64,000 nucleotides of DNA, taken from positions 1,562,370 to 1,626,369 of the forward strand of contig NW_006767441.1 of assembly GCF_000264995.1 (NCBI RefSeq), given 5' to 3'. This DNA is from Punctularia strigosozonata HHB-11173 SS5. Lineage: Eukaryota > Basidiomycota > Agaricomycetes > Corticiales > Punctulariaceae. The translations under genes were made by a program, and so were the position numbers. This document shows positions 49,289-60,066 of the stretch, piece by piece. Below the pieces are notes generated by a model. The model did not search any database and was not told the origin of the DNA. It saw only the letters and a list, made by a program, of their open reading frames with translations. Each line of letters starts with the position of its first letter. Position 1 is the first letter of the stretch.

Positions 49289-50772
49289 TTAACCCCACAT
49301 ACGAAGGGCACGAATATCGGGCACATCGGCACCTCTGGTGCCCTGGACTCCTACCCTCTGTACCACATCCGCTATCTCCTTCACTTCCGCCTCGCTTAAT
49401 TCTATATCTCCACCCGCGAGATTCTCGAGCTTGCGAGCCGGGCTCCTATTTGCCTCGGGTATTCAGTCGCCATGTCATCTTCCGCACAGAAGGGGCTTAC
49501 GAGGAACCCGGAAGGGGCATGATGTGCGGGCCAAGCACACCCACCCAGGCGATGCAAAGCTGAGCGGGCGTAACGCCCTTCTTCGACGCTATGGAGGAGA
49601 GCGTCTCGACCACTTTGACATTATGCTTCCAGTTCTACGAGACGAAACGATCAACGGTTTTGCGACGAGTAACACGATGATCGGGACCTCACCTCTTCTT
49701 TCGTGCGAATTCCATGGCCGCGGATATCGCCCTCTGCCCATTTGGTGTTCGTTAGTAGAGCGTAAGTATACGGAGCGCAGGACAACTTTTACCTTCGAGG
49801 TCCTTGGGGTTGAGTTTCCCCGTCAAGAAGCCGTGTCCAAGGGGCCTGATACGAGACGTCTTCAGCACCAGCGGGCGGAGACAGTGGTTGATACTTACGA
49901 ATAGGCAGCAATGGCGATCCCAAGCTCCTTGCACGTCGAAATCACTGAGAATGCATCAACATCGTGCTCAGGGGGGCGTGGGACAAGCCAACCGTACCTT
50001 TCCTCGTCTCCTCCTCGTACGACCACGGGCTGATTTCGATCTCGACGACGGCCACCGGCGCAACCGAATTCGCCCTCTTGACCGTCTCCGCGCTGCACTC
50101 GCTTAAACCGATGTGATCGAATTTGCCCTCTTTCACGAGCTCCAACAGTGTCTTCATCACGTCCTCCACCGGCGGCTCCGAGGCTACGCGCGCGCACTGG
50201 AATAGATCCACCTTCTTATTCGGTCCGAGCTTCTCGATGATGTAGTCGACACTGCGCCTCAGGTTCTCCGGCGACGCGTCGGGCACAAGCGTATGCGCCT
50301 TCATGCCGCCCTTGACAGAGAGAAAGACCTTGTCGGCATACTCTGGGTATTTGGCGAAGAATCGCGAGAGCAGTTCGAGGTTGGCGGTGGAGAGGTTGTG
50401 GCCGTAGAATTCACCTACGAGTTAGAAAGCGATGAGATTTGTGGCAGCTCCGTGTCTCGTAGTGTGCACGGAAACGCACCGCTGTTGATGAACATCTTTG
50501 CACCGGGCGGGAGCTGGTCGATGCCCGCGATGATGGCCTCGAAGCATTGTTCGTCGGGGACGGGTGTAGGTTTCCATCTGCAACAGGTCATTCAACATAT
50601 GAACGTCGGCTCCAAGAAACCCAACGAACGTCATGAGCATCAGGCCATGCTAGAATTCACGTAGTCTCAGCACCGGAATGGCTACTGCACCAATGAGTTG
50701 AACACGCACCGCGACCTTTGCAACCTCGACATTGGACGCCGATCCGCCCAACTTAATCGTCTTGACTGCCAT
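49289..50772 (-). CDS. Aldo/keto reductase, pyridoxal reductase (AKR8)-like
   Basis: An NADPH-dependent reductase of carbonyl compounds; the closest pattern I know is fungal pyridoxal reductase, which interconverts pyridoxal and pyridoxine. The start is the ATG at 50772 (MAVKTIKLGGSASNVEVAKV) and the stop is at 49289. Introns fall after AKVA, inside HGLMLMT/W, after KMFINSG and at several later sites; all splices I tested keep phase. Family landmarks: GEFYG with the active-site Tyr, FLSVKGGMK with the Lys, IGLSECSAETV, EIEISPWSYEEE, AAYSPLGHGFLTGK, and a late MPLPGSS cofactor-binding loop. FDTA is replaced by FINS, so the usual active-site Asp is not at its standard place. No signal peptide; cytosolic. 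Several AKR families share this pattern, so the substrate is uncertain. Confidence 0.8.
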
Positions 50773-51074
50773 CTCTTGACACGAACTTGGAGTGTTGTAG
50801 GTAGATGTGGTTAATCAAGTAACAAATGCCGTGTGTTCTCTGCCCCCTATATGTACGACTTGCATGACGTGGGTCGTCCAGAGAGAATGTGGGTACGTGC
50901 AAAGCGCCGAAGGTAAGTTGACGCATACGCAGTCACGTTTATTAGTACTCCATGACCGTAAGCTAGTAAGATGCGGTCAGGAAGTTATATGTAAAGAGGT
51001 CTACCGGGGCCAGTGCAGTGGAAGGCGCGTTGTGTTTGGTTTCGGCACCGGCATGCCCCACAGCTGATCCACTT

Positions 51075-51139
51075 GAGAACGAGTTTGTTCTGTCAGCTTG
51101 GTGAATGAGAACGAATTTTGTTCTGTCAGCTTGATGAAT
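51075..51139. repeat. Two tandem copies of a 32-33-bp unit
   Basis: The unit gagaacgagtttgttctgtc, continued to agcttggtgaat, is followed at once by a second copy with small changes. The pair lies in the gene-poor interval downstream of 50.8 kb, and its role, if any, is unknown. Confidence 0.7.
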
Positions 51140-51715
51140 ATGTTCAAGCTGGCCAAAACGGTACCAAGAGGCAGGCGGAAATGGATTCCGCGACATGATG
51201 ATACCTTTCGGCATGTAACGGCAAGCTCGGTTAAGTAGTTGTTTCGAAGCAAGCAAACTGGTCCAGAGGGGTCTTGCCGGGCATGCCGACATTGTCAAAG
51301 CCGCGGGCGACGGGGTTGTAGCACGAAGGGCTGGTGCAGACTCCAACGAGACTGAATCAGCTATAGTGCTCACCACAAACTTTGTCCATATACATACAGC
51401 ACGGCACACAGTTCAAGGGAGGCATCAGAGGATTCGAAATGCAGGCCGGGAAAAGGTTCAAAAAATCATTCACAGGCAAGATCAAACTGAGACGCGGCCA
51501 CTTGGGCGGCGCTACGGCCACAACTACGCATTAGCCGTTACACCAGGGAGATGCGTTATAAGGGCGCAACTGCGTGTATATAGCTTTGTTAACGGAGTGC
51601 ACTGAAAGCAATCATTGGTAACTCTTATAGCCTATCGATTGACCACACATCCATCCTCGGGCCAAGGACGGTAGAGGCTTTCTGACGCAGAGCATAGAAG
51701 TCAAACACAAAACAA

Positions 51716-51815
51716 TTCCTCAGGGGATCGAACCTAGGTATGGCAACTTGACGGGAAAACTAAAATTGACAGCGAACTGGCGCTGTAATCACTGTACTAC
51801 CGACCAGTGACGATG
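51716..51815 (-). ncRNA. tRNA-like Pol III element (possible SINE or decayed tRNA)
   Basis: On the minus strand a segment like an A box (TGGTCGGTAGTACAGTG) is followed about 65 bp later by a good B box (GGTTCGATCCCC). No clean cloverleaf with a 7-bp acceptor stem can be folded by eye, and the distance between boxes is long. A tRNA-derived SINE or a decayed intron-containing tRNA gene fits better than a functional tRNA. Confidence 0.35.
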
Positions 51816-52084
51816 CACGGGTGGATCTTGTATATGTGTATGTCACCGGCAGACGCACGCCGCCGGGCAAGCCGTGAGCCCATCGCCAAGCAACTTTCAT
51901 CCCTCTGCCGAGCTCCCTCAGCCCGTATTGGGCGACGGAATCTGTTAGCCGGCGTGTAGTAGTTGTTTCGAAGCATCAAAGCGGCGTCATCATGTAGCAA
52001 AGTTGATTTCCGCCTGCCTCTTGAATGGTCCAATACAAATTCACACAAAGACAATAACTTGTGCTCAGCGGCCCTGAGGGACTA

Positions 52085-52299
52085 AGATAGGGCTCAGTCA
52101 GTTTCAACAGGTGTGATAAGTGCTGCGCAGCGAATTCCACTCGCTACGGGGCACACTCTCTAAATCTAAAACCACAATTCTCTTTGAAAGTCCGTTATCT
52201 TGAAATCTGTGGTGGCGATTTCTGTGAGTTTTGAGAGTAGAATATTTTATTTGACTAGCAAGTCCTGTGGGACCTGTTAAAACTGAATGAGCCCTATCC
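52085..52299. mobile_element. MITE, Tc1/mariner-like (28-bp inverted repeats, TA target duplication)
   Basis: A 215-bp element whose ends are inverted repeats: left AGATAGGGCTCAGTCAGTTT-CAACAGGT (52085-52112) and its complement on the right (52272-52299), with 25 of 28 positions matching. It is flanked on both sides by the dinucleotide TA (52083-52084 and 52300-52301), the target used by Tc1/mariner transposases. There is no coding capacity; movement would need a transposase from elsewhere. Confidence 0.75.
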
Positions 52300-52794
52300 T
52301 ACAGAAATCGTTCTGGCGAGGTGTAGGGCGTGAGTTGGCCCGTCGCCATGACTGACGATGACGTCGAAGAGTTCATGGTGGCTGTGCTAACTTTCGGTCG
52401 CCCGAACGTGCCTCCTCTCCGTCACGGTCGTTCTTTGCTTCCACCTTCTGCCGCAATCTACGGCACCGTGGGCATCCAGCAACCATATTTACCGCGCCGC
52501 AGGTGTCATACGCCCGCCGTCTTCGCTTCTCCTAGCCACCGCGTCCCCAATCGCGTCCTGCATGCAAGAACGTGCGCCGGCACCCTACTGCAATGGCCAT
52601 CGCACACCTGCTTTTCGCGCCAGCAAAGGCGCGCTTCTGATGTGCCACCGCATAGAGCGCCGTATGGCGCACAGAAGCGCGCAGGGTCACCTGCGGGCCC
52701 CCGCTTCGTAATGCCTCTCCAACGATTTGTTACAAAAAGGCGTCGATAGTCGTTGTCTCATGCATCAACCACCCGGCATCGACCAGCTGTCAAG

Positions 52795-55526
52795 ATGAAC
52801 GCGATCGTAGCCCTCGTTGTGCTTGCTCGCGTTGCTCTCGCGACTACAGGTGTTGATTACCTTGACCGTAACCTGGTATATCGTTCGCCTGTGCTCGAGC
52901 ATCCCCAGGTACATATTCATGTCACAATTAGCACCAACAAAATCATGCTCATCGGATGTCATAGCTCAAACGCGACACTGAGGCCATTCATGCTCGCCAC
53001 CTTCACCACGTCAAGCGCCAAATGGCCGATTCAACTGGCTTCACTGACGAGCACTACCCGACTTTCTACGGTGCCGATTTCAGCAACGTCCGTCCCTTCA
53101 TTTCATCCTTGTGTACGTCACTTATCTGGGTCCTTGAGCTTAGAGCCCCTTCGTCTGGAGCGGTGGTTTGAATTTTACTCATTCCGGTAGGCAAGTTTTG
53201 TCCGATTGACTGATCCGCCACTGACCCAACGTAGTTGCCAGTGTAAGCACCCTCTCAGTCCCGCACCCACGTTCTCTTCTTTACCGGAGCCGTCCATCTT
53301 CTCCGTTTCCCAGGGCGACCCGTTCGACACTTCGCTCCTGCTCTGGACGCGCGCTGTTCCAACGCCGGTAGCAAACAGCGAGGCCGGGGGTCCGGATCAG
53401 AGCGTTCCTGTATGCGTATCATGGAAGATCTCGACCTCCTCGTCCCTGTCCCACCCTGTAGATTCAGGTGAAGCGTTCACCAGGTGTGTGTCGTTGATAA
53501 GATAAGATGTACTTCGTAAACCTGATCTATATTTAGCTACGACGTCGACTTCACCGTCAAAGTCGAAGCGACCGGTCTCTCGCCTGACACGCACTACTTC
53601 TTCCAATTTGCGGATTGCACGGCCCCAAGTAGTGTCTCTCCCATTGGCAAAACGCGAACTCTTGCCAGCCCCGACAGTCAGTCGCATCCCGCATCCTCCT
53701 CGCGCTGCGGGAAGTAATAGCTCGGTGTTCTTCAGCTCCCGCCAACAGAGTGAATGGCGGGCAACCTCTCACGCTCGCCGTGTTCTCCTGCTCGCAATAT
53801 CAGACGGGCTGGTTCAACGCATACGGTTTCGCTGCGCACAACACATCGGCTGACGTGTTCATTCACCTCGGTGACTACGTATGCCTTCCGTCCTTCCTCG
53901 CTCGCTATACCCTTTGCCAACGCTTACCCCCTTTCACAGATATACGAATCCGTCGGAAGCGGCGCCAAGATCGGCCGCCAGGTCCTTGGCCGTGAACTCG
54001 CCACTATCGCCGACTATCGCCAACGACTCGCGCAGTACCGCACCGACGCTTCGCTGGTCTTTGCGCACCAGAATGCTCCCTGGATCACGGTCTGGGACGA
54101 TCACGAGGTCGCAGACAACAGTTGGAAGGCGGGCACGGCCGACTCGAACGATACCGCGCTCGGGTGCAGCTTTTCCAAAGCGGAGAACGGCGTAGGCGCC
54201 GCGAGCGGCGCTTGTTTCACGGATCGCAAGCTAGCGGCAGTCAGGGCATACCACGAGTGGCTGCCGGTAAGGCAGGTGGTGGCGGATGATCAGCTAAGAA
54301 TATGGTTAGAGCATACTGTTATCCTCGGTCGAGGATGGGCCGTTGATAGACTTCGCAGGCGCAGCTTCCAGATCGGCAAGCTGCTAGATCTGACGATGCT
54401 CGACACGCGGCAATACGACCGGGACTTGACTGATGTGTACTATAACACCGGTATGTTACGTCTGTCATGGTGAAATCAAGAAGCTGCGTTTCTGACAAAA
54501 GTGCACAGAATGTAAGCTCCAATCACACAGATTGAAGTCGATTTTAACGTTCCCTGACATCATATAGATGTCAACACGATTTCCGACTTTGCCAATCGCT
54601 CTCTCATGGGGTTTGCGCAAGAAAACTGTACGTGTTGTCTCTATCTTGGCGTGTACGCAGATGACGTAGTGGACTTTGTCAGGGTTCTTCCAGCAGCTCT
54701 CACAGTCGCAAGCGCGAGGCGCCGTTTGGCGTGTTGTCGGGCAAGTGCCACCCCAATGGAACTTACGAGCACCGTTCTGACGCGGCTGCTGCAGTCAGCA
54801 AATTGTCTTCACCCAACTTAATGAATCGGGAGCTTGTGAGTCTCTTGCCTGATCCTGACAAATCGATGGGCCAATGCCATGGCAATAGTCGACCTTGACG
54901 CCTGGGATGGCTACCGTCAAAACCGCGAGCGCGTGCTCAGCCACCTTTATCAAAACAAGATCGACAACACCATCATACTGTCCGGCGACAGTCACGCCAA
55001 TTGGGTGTCCGACTTGGCCCGTAAGTCCTCCTGAAGTCGTCATCAAGCAACGTCTCATCGCTCTCGATCTATGTAGACCCGAATGACACGAAGACCTATG
55101 ACCCCGTCACCGGCAAAGGCGCCATTGGCGTTGAGTTTGCCGGGACCGCCGTCACCTCCGAGTCGTCCTTCGGTTCTGGTATCCTTCCCGCCGCCGCGGA
55201 CGTCAAGTCCGCTGGATTGGTCGCCGCCAAGGGCAACGAGGATCTGCAGTGGAGCGAAGGCTCCTACCGCGGCTTTTTCACGCTCACGATCGACCCGCAC
55301 ACGCTGAACGCGACCTACTACGCCATGCGCAACATTAGCAACCCGAACCTGGACGGATTCGCGAGTGCGCACTTCGTCGTGCAGAATGGCAAGTCGTTCG
55401 AACTTCTTCCTTGGTTTGTGCGAGGGATTTACTGACGACAGCTCCGTAGGCGCGAACAAGCTCATGCGTCCCGTGGCAGGCGGCAGTGTGCAGGCAGGCA
55501 TCCTCAAAGTCAACGTAACCCTCTAA
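52795..55526 (+). CDS. Secreted PhoD-like phosphatase / phosphodiesterase
   Basis: A metallophosphoesterase of the PhoD family that releases phosphate from organic esters outside the cell. I chose the ATG at 52795 because it opens a signal peptide (MNAIVALVVLARVALATTG); an ATG at 52753 in the same frame would bury it. About ten exons join in phase, with family motifs in order: SGDPFDTSLLLWTRAVP, LAVFSCSQYQTGWFNAYG, VFIHLGDYIYES (metal site), ITVWDDHEVADNSWK, LRIWRSFQIGKLLDLTMLDT followed by RQYDRD, WRVVGQQIVFTQLNESGA, DAWDGYRQNRERV and TIILSGDSHANWVSDLA (metal-binding His). All these junctions close without a stop. The C-terminal segment FFTLTIDPHTLNATYYAMRN is also typical. It is convergent with the MYND gene, 266 bp apart. 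Regulation by phosphate starvation is likely for the family but not visible here. Confidence 0.88.
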
Positions 55527-55792
55527 ACGGTGTATGAAACGGGGTAATATATATATGTTGACTCAATGTATGTGCCCCTCTACGTGCTGGGGCAGTCTTT
55601 GTGCCGAATAGGGTGCGTGAGCGGCTTGCAAGAGCTAGGCCATCTGTCGCATCCTGAGTTCTTTGACTCCAATCTTCAGCGCTGGCAAGGTATAGGCGGA
55701 CTGAGAGATGAATGCGACAAATAGCCAGCGACGGGATGACACCGCACGGCCTAGTCTACTCGAAGGGGAAGGTGACAATACAAATACTTTCT

Positions 55793-56447
55793 TCACGCTG
55801 TCGACGAGAAAATCTCACGCCCTTCGGCATCCCATTGCACCCATCGCGCGCTCTTCAGGATCTTGCAAAACTCCTTGTGGGCCGGCCAATCCTCGCGCTG
55901 GCAAGCCGTCCCGCAATACCGCGTCACCTTGCATCCGGAACACCGCATGAGTGTCGTCTTCCCGGGCGTGTTGATGTCCGCGGTTTTTTCCTCCTCGCAC
56001 GACGCGCAGGCAGCGAGCAGGGGGAAGATCTGGCCGGGTTCGCGCGCGATGTACTGGGGACCACGGAGCGGCTGACCGGACATGAGGCACATCTGGCGGT
56101 CGATAGCGTCGTACGCAGATCTGCAGGGACCAGGGTCTGTGCTGCACATCGCGTGCAGCTTGATGAGAACGTGAGTATGCTGAGCGAGACTTCGTGTATG
56201 GAAAGACGGACGTATGCGACGGCTCTTGGAGGTGATAAATGCAGCCATGAGTTGAACTGGCATTGTGTTTCGCGTGCTGGTTTGCCTACGCCGGGTGTGA
56301 GCCCTGTGGAACAGTCGACGGCGAGGGAGCGTACTTACCACAAAACTCGCACTCCCAAGTTCCGCTATGCTTCATGCTGAAACTCATCCTCCGAAGGAGC
56401 CATCTAACGTGCTCCTCGCGCTCACCTCCACCGGGAACGACGGGCAT
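55793..56447 (-). CDS. Small MYND zinc-finger protein
   Basis: Three exons (56339-56447, 56191-56285, 55793-56158) join in phase to 189 aa. The N-terminus MPVVPGGGEREEHVRWLLRR and WECEFCGKPARETQCQFNSW suggest a short cysteine motif before the finger. The MYND finger is at about residues 120-165: CASCEEEKTADINTPGKTTL, then MRCSGCKVTRYCGTACQ and REDWPAHKEFC, holding all the expected Cys and His ligands. MYND fingers bind proline-rich peptides, and many basidiomycete proteins carry one alone at the C-terminus with no known role. The second intron would be only 32 bp (56159-56190). No partner or pathway can be named. It may be longer upstream, but no better start was seen. Confidence 0.68.
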
Positions 56448-57073
56448 ATCATCGCGCGGCAGGCGAGGGGATAACTTCAGTTCGAGACGTTTCTGGTTGC
56501 TGCGACGTCGGTATATGCGTGTCAGGAGGTGGGGGCTGGCGTCTGAGGTATCTGAGTATGAACGTACGAGCCGTAGAGGAACACCTCTAGTTCAATCACT
56601 GGGCCCGGCATTACAGTTGGCAGACGTTTGTGGGGAAAACAAACTACCAGATCTCAAGTACTTATCATGATCCGCAAACAAAGATAGTCTTTGTGGCATT
56701 GAAATCTGAAGGGGCCGTGATCGCTTGTGCCAGTGGCACGACCAGTTCGTGCCAGATGGGGTGTGGCTCTGGAAGTTGCCTGGGAGATGACCCGGTCATC
56801 GTGACAAAATGAGGTCAACGTTGTTGTCCTCTCTCAGGTGGTCGTGGGCGCCCGTGGGCGCGTACATATTAGCCGCGCACATTCGTTCCCGGGCTACAGA
56901 TATAGATACATTCGGACAAGTGCAATATTCCTCCAAGGACGCATCGGCTCCCGTTTATTTGTATTCACGATAGATATCCATGTATCAGCGTTCATCGTTT
57001 TTGTTTGTATTGTTACTCTGGTCGAACCAGCTCAGTATTTCCACTTCGGGTCGTTATATGAATCGAATCACAC
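56448..57073. other. Intergenic region upstream of the MYND gene
   Basis: About 630 bp between the MYND start codon and the 3' end of GH55 copy 2. No gene or repeat is seen. Confidence 0.4.
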
Positions 57074-60066
57074 CTATGATCTTGTCCACGCAGTTATGGT
57101 GCTCTGGAATCCGTCCCTGTTGTCGCTCTGCGGGATAACTCCGGAGGACTCGATGGATAGCATCCATGTGGTAGCAACGGTACTCAAGCTGAATATGTCG
57201 ATGGTCGAATCCGAGTCAATATTCAGGATCTGAGACTGGCAGTTGAAGGTGTCGAGACAATCCTGAGCGTAGTTCTAGGGGGAGGGCGAAGGTCAGCACA
57301 GGCTACACTTCCTATGTCGGAAAGTGATATCGTACTTGATAGAAGCTGTATAGGCCGGCACCGAAGACCAAGATGTTCTTCGAATTCTGGACAGACAGAC
57401 CCCATGCAGCCTGGTCAGGGGTCGTCGGGTCGTTGTAGTCGCTGTTGGTCGCGAAAGGAGTCGGAGGAGCCGGATCCGGTTGGTAGTACGGCTACGGGGT
57501 CCAGATATCAGCGTCGCCACCCGAAGGGTTTTGAGGAGGAACCCACCGTCTCGGTCTGAATGAGGCCCATGTAATGGTCCGCAGCATTGACGAGCGAGTA
57601 CTGGTACAACGCGTGATGCTCGCTGCCGGTACCGATGAGCCACACGGGGCCTTGGCTCTCCGAGAGGATACCGCGCCCGCTGAACTGGGTGAGTTGGCCT
57701 TGGGCGTTGTCGTCGAGATCGTGGTCGGCGAGCCACACCCATGTGCCCTCGAGGTAGGCGGTGGCATCGGTGGTGATGTGAAGCGCGAGGAAGGCAGCCA
57801 TGCAGGCGCTGTTGTCTGAGCCGGACGGGCACTGGCTGACCTGCAAGTCGGTGCCGACGGCGCCTCCGAGACGGATGTGTGAGTCCCACATGCCCGCGGT
57901 ACCCTGCGCGTCCTCGTGGATGTTCCATTCAACGACGATGGCGCCGGCGGCTAGAGGTGTACATGAGTGATATCGGAGAGAGCTTTGTAGAAACATGACT
58001 CACTGGGGCCTTGAGTGGCGAAGAGGATGTCTGTTATCTCGATGGTGCCAGTGTCCCCGGAGTTTCCGACCTTGACTACTTGCTTCGGGTTGCTCTGGTC
58101 GTTGAAAGCGTCTCCGGAGCCCAAGATCACGGGCCAGACTTCACCAACCACACGCGCACCGGCGGGGATGGTGAGCGTGTCGGTGATCTTGTACGTTCCA
58201 TGATCAACGAAGATGATGCTGTTGCAAGCAAACTATGCGAGATGCTCAGTCTCCATGATATCGTTTGTGGGAGACGACTAGGAACGCTTACGTCGTCGAA
58301 AACGGCCTGGAGGGCAGCGGTATCGTCGGTCGAACCATCGCCGGCAGCGCCTTTGTCGCGAACGCTGACGATCTGACTGGTAGCGTAAGTCGGGTACTGA
58401 GGGTGTGCCCTTCCGAAGATCCTGCCGGCGCTGTCGAGGAGGCTCGCGGCCTTGCTCGGAACGGGGAGATCCGCCTGCTGGAACGTGCCGGTCTGCGAAG
58501 TGCCAGTGTAGACGTTGCCTTGGCCCCAGGAGTCGATTGTAGTGGATCCGGACGTGCCGGCGAGAACGACAGTACCGTCGGTGACGCTGACTGCGGTCGG
58601 CACGTTGCTCAGCTTGACATTGTTGAGGACGAGCGACCTATTGCAGGATTGTTAAATCCTCGAAGAACACGAACAGTTTATGATGAGGTCACCTACCCAT
58701 GCAACGACCCGTCGGAATTGGTCGAGGAACGCAAAAATATGGGCGTGTCGTTTACACTAATTTTATTCCTTAGCAATCCACGACGTCACTCAGAGGCCAA
58801 AGCCTTACTTACACAGCGTCGATGATTGCTTCCGCGCCAACGGTCTAGCAGTTCAACTTTAGCCAGCGACATCAGCGTCGTTGTCGCCATCCATACCTGA
58901 GTGTCTTCAGTCAAACCACCAGTTGTGAGGTCAAACCCGACACCGCAGTTGTTGAGCGTTACGCCCTGGAACGTCCAGCCCCAGTTCCACTGCATGAATA
59001 TTCCGGTCGCCGCGTTGTTGACGGTGATGTTGCGGACGGTAAACTGCTGGTTTCCGAGCCAGACACCGTACTTGCCTCCGTTGAAGACAAGGTCTGTCGC
59101 CACGTCAGATCACGAAATGGATTACATGACGCGAGAAAGGAAACATACCACCCATGAAACCGCCGCTGCCGTTCTCCATGAAGATGCCCTGTTGCGCGTT
59201 GCCGTCGGCAGTGGACATCTCGACGACGATGTTGATGAGCGACGTCGCTTGGGAGACTTGCCAGTGGATACCGGTACCAGATGTCGCCGGCATCTGGGTC
59301 AGGTCGATGACGAAGTTCCTCACGGATCGGAAGAAGTTGTTCTGGTTCGTGTACCAGTTCGCGCCGCCGTCCAGGTAGGGGTCCGCGTCGATGACGGCGA
59401 TACCCGCGAAGTCAGCCGACGCCTGGAGGGTCGGAGGGTTCTTACTGTCCGAGCGAATTGAACACTGTGTCATATCGCAGGGGTGCAAGAGAGTCCACGT
59501 ACGCATCGCCGATGAGCTGCGTGAAGTAGTACGCAAAGATGGGGCTGGAGACTTTGTAGGTCCCAGATGGGAAGTAAACAAGCGCCGGAGTGGTCCTACA
59601 CAGCCAGAACGCAGGTTAGCACGGTAGATCCGCGATATCGCCGAGGAATGCCGTACGTAGTAGAGTTGCAGGTGCCTCCTCCACAGCGACTACCAGAGGA
59701 GATCGCATCGCTAGACGAGGAGTATGCTCAGAAGATATCAGCAAGCGAGGGCGTCGAGCTTACTTGATTGCAGCCGTGTCGTCCGTGGAGCCGTCACTGA
59801 TGAACTGCACGTCAGAAACTGCTCGCACCAGTACATTAAGATTTCAAGCCTCACCCCTTGGCGCCGAAGTCCTTCACGTTCCTGAAGACGGTATAGCCCG
59901 ACACACCACTGTTCGGCGCGACGCCTTGATGCGTGATAGATTCAAGCCAGAATGGATCGCTGGCAGCGGCCGTTCCCGATCCTAAAGAGCCGGAGCACGC
60001 GGCACTGGCCGTGCGAGCGAGCGAGAGCAGCCCGAGTACTGCTGGGACGATCGACGACCAATACAT
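57074..60066 (-). CDS. Secreted GH55 exo-beta-1,3-glucanase (copy 2)
   Basis: A close paralogue of the gene at 18001-20969, with introns at matching places where I compared them. The ATG at 60066 starts a signal peptide (MYWSSIVPAVLGLLSLARTA). The mature protein begins ACSGSLGSG. The two beta-helix domains open with TVFRNVKDFGAKGDGSTDDT and SVRDKGAAGDGSTDDTAALQ. Other shared blocks are MQWNWGWTFQGVTLNNCGVG, WDSHIRLGGAVGTDL, TYLEGTWVWLADHDLD-like AYLEGTWVWLADHDL and GTGSEHHALYQYS with the candidate catalytic Glu. The protein ends QSTITAWTRS at the stop at 57074, copy 1 ending QSTMTAWTRS. I found no frame break. Differences are spread evenly, which suggests both copies are under selection. Likely secreted for glucan hydrolysis. 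Confidence 0.92.
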
